Shown here in pieces: positions 60,070 to 64,000 of a DNA stretch of 64,000 bases; positions within the stretch are counted from its first letter, which is position 1; every line of letters starts with the position of its first letter. The notes beneath the pieces were generated by a model. The model saw only the letters and a program-made list of their open reading frames with translations, did no database searches and was not told where the DNA came from. Position numbers and translations under genes: made by a program. Source of the DNA: Anadara kagoshimensis (lineage: Eukaryota; Mollusca; Bivalvia; Arcoida; Arcidae); contig CM037861.1 of assembly GCA_021292105.1 (NCBI GenBank), forward strand, positions 48,436,634-48,500,633, read 5' to 3'.

Positions 60070-60235
60070 AATCAATGCCAAAAACAAAAACAAATCCAGA
60101 AGCAAAGTAATAACTTTGGGACCAACAAGTTAGGTTAGACACATGAACTTTCATCAGGGAAGTGAGGCCAGGTGCTCCAGAAGGGTAAGCACCTCCTGCT
60201 TAGCTAGCTACACCGGCCACATGTGTAATAATTTA
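60070..60235 (+). repeat. Family R repeat, copy 9
   Basis: GAAGCAAAGTAATAACTTTG, CAAGTTAGGTTAGACACATG, CAGGGAAGTGAGGCCAGGTG and CACCTCCTGCTTAGCTAGCT, then CCACATGTGTAAT. Well preserved. Confidence 0.8.
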
Positions 60236-60549
60236 AATAAATTATTTTAAAAAATGTCCTTGTGATTTTTAATACAAACCAATCAAATGCAGTCAAAAGA
60301 AGAAAATATTAAATATTGCCAATAAAATTTAGAAAAAAATATTTTAAAAACCGAAAGTACCGGTAAAAGACTTTTATTTTTCATTAAGAGTTCACTGGAG
60401 CATAAAGTAAAAGTTAAACTAACATGTTTATACAGAGATAATTTTTCATTTTCCAGATGGCATATCATAATGATGTGGTTATATACATTGTTTTATTAAA
60501 CAGTTCACACCTACGCTGTCATTTATTACTGAATGACCATATAAACCAC

Positions 60550-60845
60550 TTCAATTTGTCAAAAACTGTCACCGGTATGAAATATACACTTTTCTATTTT
60601 GTGTGCCAGTTTAAGTTGGAGGACGGGCAGCATTGTGGACACTTCTTGCCCAGTTGCCCAACATGAATGTCATTGATATAAAATGTATAGCTCTGTATTT
60701 TGCATGCCTGTTTGTAGTGAGAGAGCGGGCAACATTGTGGACACTTGTTGCCCAGGTACTCACCACGAGTGTCAATGGTATAAAATGTAATAATCTGTAT
60801 TTTTTATTTATATTTGGAAATTGGGCACCATTGTGGACTGCTGCA
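60550..60845. repeat. Tandem repeat, about 100 bp, 2.5 copies
   Basis: GGGCA.CATTGTGGACACTT at about 60626, 60728 and 60824, with GTATAAAATGTA and CTGTATTTT between. The two frames over it only look repetitive for this reason. Confidence 0.75.
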
Positions 60846-61936
60846 AAGCACCCACAGACTCTTAAATGTTTAAGCTTACCCTAAAGTTTTTATGACAATA
60901 TCTTGACAAGCATTTTTAAAATTTGCATCTTTGCCCCATATAGCTAATGTATAAAAAACAAATTTTTCTTAGAGCATTGGCAGAAAAGTGTTATCAGGTA
61001 AATGACTGACAATTATAAAGTATTTATTGAAGGGCCAAAAGAGTAACTTGCTAGTTGTCGGCTAGGTTTTAATTGGCTAGGCAAAAAATGGCCTTACCCA
61101 CACCTCATTCTATTTATTCTGAATACTATTGTAATAAGATAGATAGAATGTATCAATAAGAGGCACTATAATATAAAGTGCCGGTATAATCAAATTTAAT
61201 AAGAACAGTAAAACCAACACAAAAGTCTTTTTAAAGACATTGGGCCAAAAACTGCCTAAATCAATCCTGATCATTTATTCCCTAGACAATAATTAAGAGG
61301 AAATGTATCAGTGAGGGAGGCTAGGACAAAGTGATGAATTAGATATATACAGATACTTATCAAATCAAAGAAATTTAAGTTGCAAGAAGAGAGAACTTCC
61401 CTGTGACGCAAGTTATTAGTTAAGAGCACCTGCTGTGATTGTTGGGTCATTGAAGCATTCCTTTAACAGGTGTGTATCCCTGGGCTATAGTTGTAAACTG
61501 TCACTCTGTATAAATTATCATTCTTAAAATGTATCAAAACAGAATTTGAATTAACTCAAAGTTTTTTTTTAAATTTAACAATTAAGGATCATAGTTAAAA
61601 TAATGAGATTTTCTTCCCTATCTTATTGTAAAAACTGAAGATCTATACACAATACGAGCCTGATGTAATTACAAATTTATGTGATCTTTTTTTTAAAAAT
61701 GCAGAGGTTCTGGTTAATCAAATATATACAAAAACACACCCCTTTTTCATGTTTCTATTTAGAAAAATATCACAGTAACAAATTTTTGATCTTGTAATGT
61801 CATGCCCTGTATAAATAACCTATTTATAACATTAAATTAAACATTCCGCGAAATACCACTTTATATATTCAATTTGTATATGACGAAAAAAAAACTGACT
61901 TTGGTTTATATCAATTTATTTCATGCAATGCAATGT

Positions 61937-62245
61937 AAATGAAAATTTCAGGCCAGCTAAAAAGCTAAATGGCACTAATGCTGTTTAAATTTCAGGCCAG
62001 CTGAAAGCTGAAAGCCAAATGACAATTATAAAATTTCAGGCCAACTGAAAGCTAATGTCAATTATGCTCTTAGCTTTAATTTCAATTTAGCTAAAAGCTG
62101 ATAGCTAAAAGAAAATTATGAATTTCAGGTCAACTGAAGGCTAAATGTCAATTATGCTGTTAATTTAAATTTCAATTTAGCTAGAAGCTGAAAGCCAAAT
62201 GAAAATTATAAATTTTAGGCCAACTGAAAGCTAAATGACAATCTG
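61937..62245. repeat. Tandem repeat, about 55-60 bp, five to six copies
   Basis: AATTTCAGGCCAGCTGAAAG, alternating with AATTTCAATTTAGCTAAAAG, followed by CTAAATG.CAATTATGCT. The alternation suggests a two-subunit unit of about 115 bp. Confidence 0.8.
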
Positions 62246-62984
62246 CTGATAAAGATAAAACACAGGGGCTTGCTTTTATTGAATACAAATCTTTCAAACA
62301 ATATATTTTAGGTACTGGAAATCTGTTTATAAAGCACTACTTAATGAAATTATTAAATGACCTTGATCTTAGGTGTTCAGCCATTCATGCCAATTTATTA
62401 TCAAGACAAAATTATCAAATTACCTTTTCAATTACATGATAAAAATTTGATATTTGGAAACTGATCTATATATTGACACCTTATGTCATGAGCAACAACT
62501 TTATTGTTATGAACTTGATGTGCTTATTATCAACTTACCTTGTCGAGTATGTCAACAAAATTATATATTTTGAACTTGATCTATATATTGCCTCACTGCT
62601 AGATAGGGTCAACTTTCTTCACACATGACATAAATGGTCAAATAATTGACCTGTGCTCAGTGGTTTAAAACTCTGTTAGATTAACCAAAATGGTTAGTGA
62701 AATTTCAGAATGTTAATAAAATTAAAAATATTCAAATTAAGAATACATTTCTGGCTTTAACTGCCTCTGTTTGATAATAATAATTGTGTACATTTAATTT
62801 TGAACTGAATTTTCAGAAATGTTATCTAAAACACAAAATAAAAATTTCAAAAATATTGCCTAAAACACAAAATAATTTTTTTTTTACTAACAATCTGATT
62901 AAGCTAACAAAGCATTGAACAACCCGACCCTGATCAACTATGACTTAAGTGATTTCAAACTAGACCTATATATTATCAATTTAC

Positions 62985-63212
62985 CTTATCTAGAACAGCC
63001 TTCTCTCTTATCAACTGTTGTTCCATTTCTTGTTCCAGTTTGAATGATTCAGCCATTTCACTTTTTATTTTTTGAGCATTTTTCTGTTTAAGTTCTGATA
63101 AATTCTGTTTTATACGTCTGACAGTTTGTTCCTGTTTCTGTCGGGTGTATTCAGCGTTACGTACAGAGTTGTAGAGATTTTGTTCATAATCTTCTCCTTT
63201 AGTTACCATTTT
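62985..63212 (-). CDS. Small coiled-coil-like protein, first coding exon in view
   Basis: Not recognised. The ATG at 63209-63207 opens 75 residues: MVTKGEDYEQNLYNSVRNAE, YTRQKQEQTVRRIKQNLSEL, KQKNAQKIKSEMAESFKLEQ and EMEQQLIREKAVLDK. Nearly every residue is charged, polar or leucine, with heptad-like spacing and no proline or long hydrophobic run, so a helix or coiled coil is expected. The donor AAG|GTAAAT (GT at 62984-62983) leaves phase 0, matching the acceptor at 54023. Just before the ATG stands TTTCAG|AAA, a plausible acceptor with AG at 63214-63213. The ATG is therefore either close behind a 5' UTR intron or an internal methionine of a longer protein starting beyond the window. No signal peptide or membrane segment. 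Same strand as BMP3, about 31 kb upstream of it. Confidence 0.75.
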
Positions 63213-63267
63213 CTGAAATTATAAAAGAAAAAGAAATAAATCTCGCAGCTCAATAATATGTACGATA

Positions 63268-63440
63268 CAGTAAAACCTTATTATAATGCCCCTCGACAAC
63301 TTTGCCACCTTGCATATCACACATTGTATTATGAAGTCCTAAATCTGTTTTTTTCTGTTTTTCTTGACAAGTCCACCATGATTTATCCCCAAACCTTTAA
63401 AATTTGACTGAACAAATGGCTGCAATGAACAGAGGTTTTT
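63268..63440. mobile_element. CAGTAAAACC-end MITE, copy 2
   Basis: Starts after TA with CAGTAAAACCTTATTATAAT and GCCCCTCGACAACTTTGCCA, the reverse orientation of the copy at 49345-49531. The far end (CAGAGGTTTTTTGTA) is worn. Non-coding. Confidence 0.75.
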
Positions 63441-63639
63441 TGTATTTGAAAGCAAGAGCAATCAATACCACACAGCAATAACTCACAATGCAACAATATA
63501 GAAGAAAAACCACAATATTTTGAGGCCAATGATAATTAAAGTTATCAGAAGACAATGCAGCTCACTGAATATCTAATTTTATAATAAAAATTAAAAAACA
63601 CTCTAAAATTTCAACATAGGACATTGAGTAGACACTGAA

Positions 63640-63855
63640 TGAGGGCCAAGGTCGACCTGAGATTTTCATATTTGAAAAGCATGGGACTAGCAACATCCTT
63701 GCCCAGTTAGATGTCACTGTTCTGGAGAAGTTGTTTAAATGATTTCCGACCTTGTGCAACAAATGATGGCTGATGGACAATGGTTGATGGGCAATGGACA
63801 AAAGAGCATTTGATTAGCTCCCCTTGAGCTTTCACTCAAGTGAGCTAAAGACGTT
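63640..63855 (-). repeat. Interspersed repeat ending in a TTAGCTCACTTGAG hairpin
   Basis: Minus strand from TTTAGCTCACTTGAGTGAAA with the pair GCTCAC/GAGCTT-type hairpin, then GTCCATTGCCCATC and GACCTTGGCCCTC. From general knowledge, ends of this kind belong to a repeat common in bivalves. The frame 63562-63801 is read-through. The rest, 63213-64000, shows nothing else beyond the MITE above. Confidence 0.5.
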
Positions 63856-64000
63856 GTGTGACCTCTGAATCTTGCATACTGATGTATCAATTTCATGTAA
63901 CATAATTATTGATATTGATTTTTATTAAGTGTGCTAAATATAATGAAATTTTCAATATATTGCCTGCATGAAAAATTTCTTTACAGGAAAAACTAATGAT

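Larger units (their letters stand above)
54024..62984 (-). other. Intron of the coiled-coil gene
   Basis: An 8.96-kb phase-0 intron between AAG|GTAAAT (GT at 62984-62983) and TTTTCAG at 54026-54024. It holds SINEs, family R copies, an inverted repeat, a long G run and tandem repeats, listed separately. The stretches 54030-54840, 55250-55930, 57780-58735, 58810-59755, 60850-61930 and 62250-62980 hold nothing else I can name. Confidence 0.6.

Noticed and set aside
1-64000. Search for retroviral, LTR, Polinton or other virus-like remains
   Set aside because: No reverse transcriptase, integrase, capsid or envelope-like protein motifs and no paired long terminal repeats were seen by eye.

Overview
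This is animal nuclear DNA, most likely from a bivalve mollusc. It is AT-rich, has very few genes with kilobase-scale introns, and is crowded with short interspersed repeats of the kinds common in clams: tRNA-derived SINEs, TA-flanked MITEs and G-rich hairpin repeats. The clam assignment is an inference from repeat style and from the main gene; no species can be named from the sequence alone.

Two protein genes can be supported, both on the minus strand. The first, 302-22348, is a complete three-exon BMP3/GDF10-type TGF-beta ligand. Exon 1 (22006-22348) carries the signal peptide and start of the prodomain. Exon 2 (9144-10159) carries the rest of the prodomain, the RKKR processing site and half of the cystine-knot domain. 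Exon 3 (302-493) carries the second half, ending in CACR and a stop. The joined protein is 516 residues with all seven TGF-beta cysteines. Intron 2 (8.65 kb) holds an intact tRNA-Val(TAC) gene on the opposite strand. Intron 1 (11.8 kb) holds a 1.6-kb fold-back element and an (AG)n tract touching the exon 1 donor. The second gene (exons at 62985-63212 and 53865-54023) encodes a small charged, coiled-coil-like protein that I do not recognise; the two exons join in phase, but its 5' end may lie outside the window.

The 31 kb between the genes (22349-53864) shows no coding exon I can defend. It holds a GC-box/TATA-like candidate promoter for BMP3, a higher-order minisatellite (24041-24560), a deleted PIF/Harbinger transposon with matching ends (24789-26051), a 24-25-bp minisatellite (30802-31260), a 1.9-kb block where three minisatellites with 46-, 58- and 222-bp periods seem to descend from one ancestral motif (39586-41470), a 75-85-bp tandem array interrupted by a MITE (48795-49800), and many SINE and MITE copies.

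Nine copies of one interspersed repeat, called family R here, are scattered through the window on both strands. Several unrelated-looking SINE bodies share one 3' tail, which suggests a common LINE partner. Two retroelement copies have perfect 14-bp target-site duplications. I saw no retroviral, LTR, Polinton or other virus-like remains, no CRISPR array, and no clearly new gene system. The most notable items are the complete BMP3 gene with its odd exon 2 acceptor, the fold-back element, and the nested minisatellite block.
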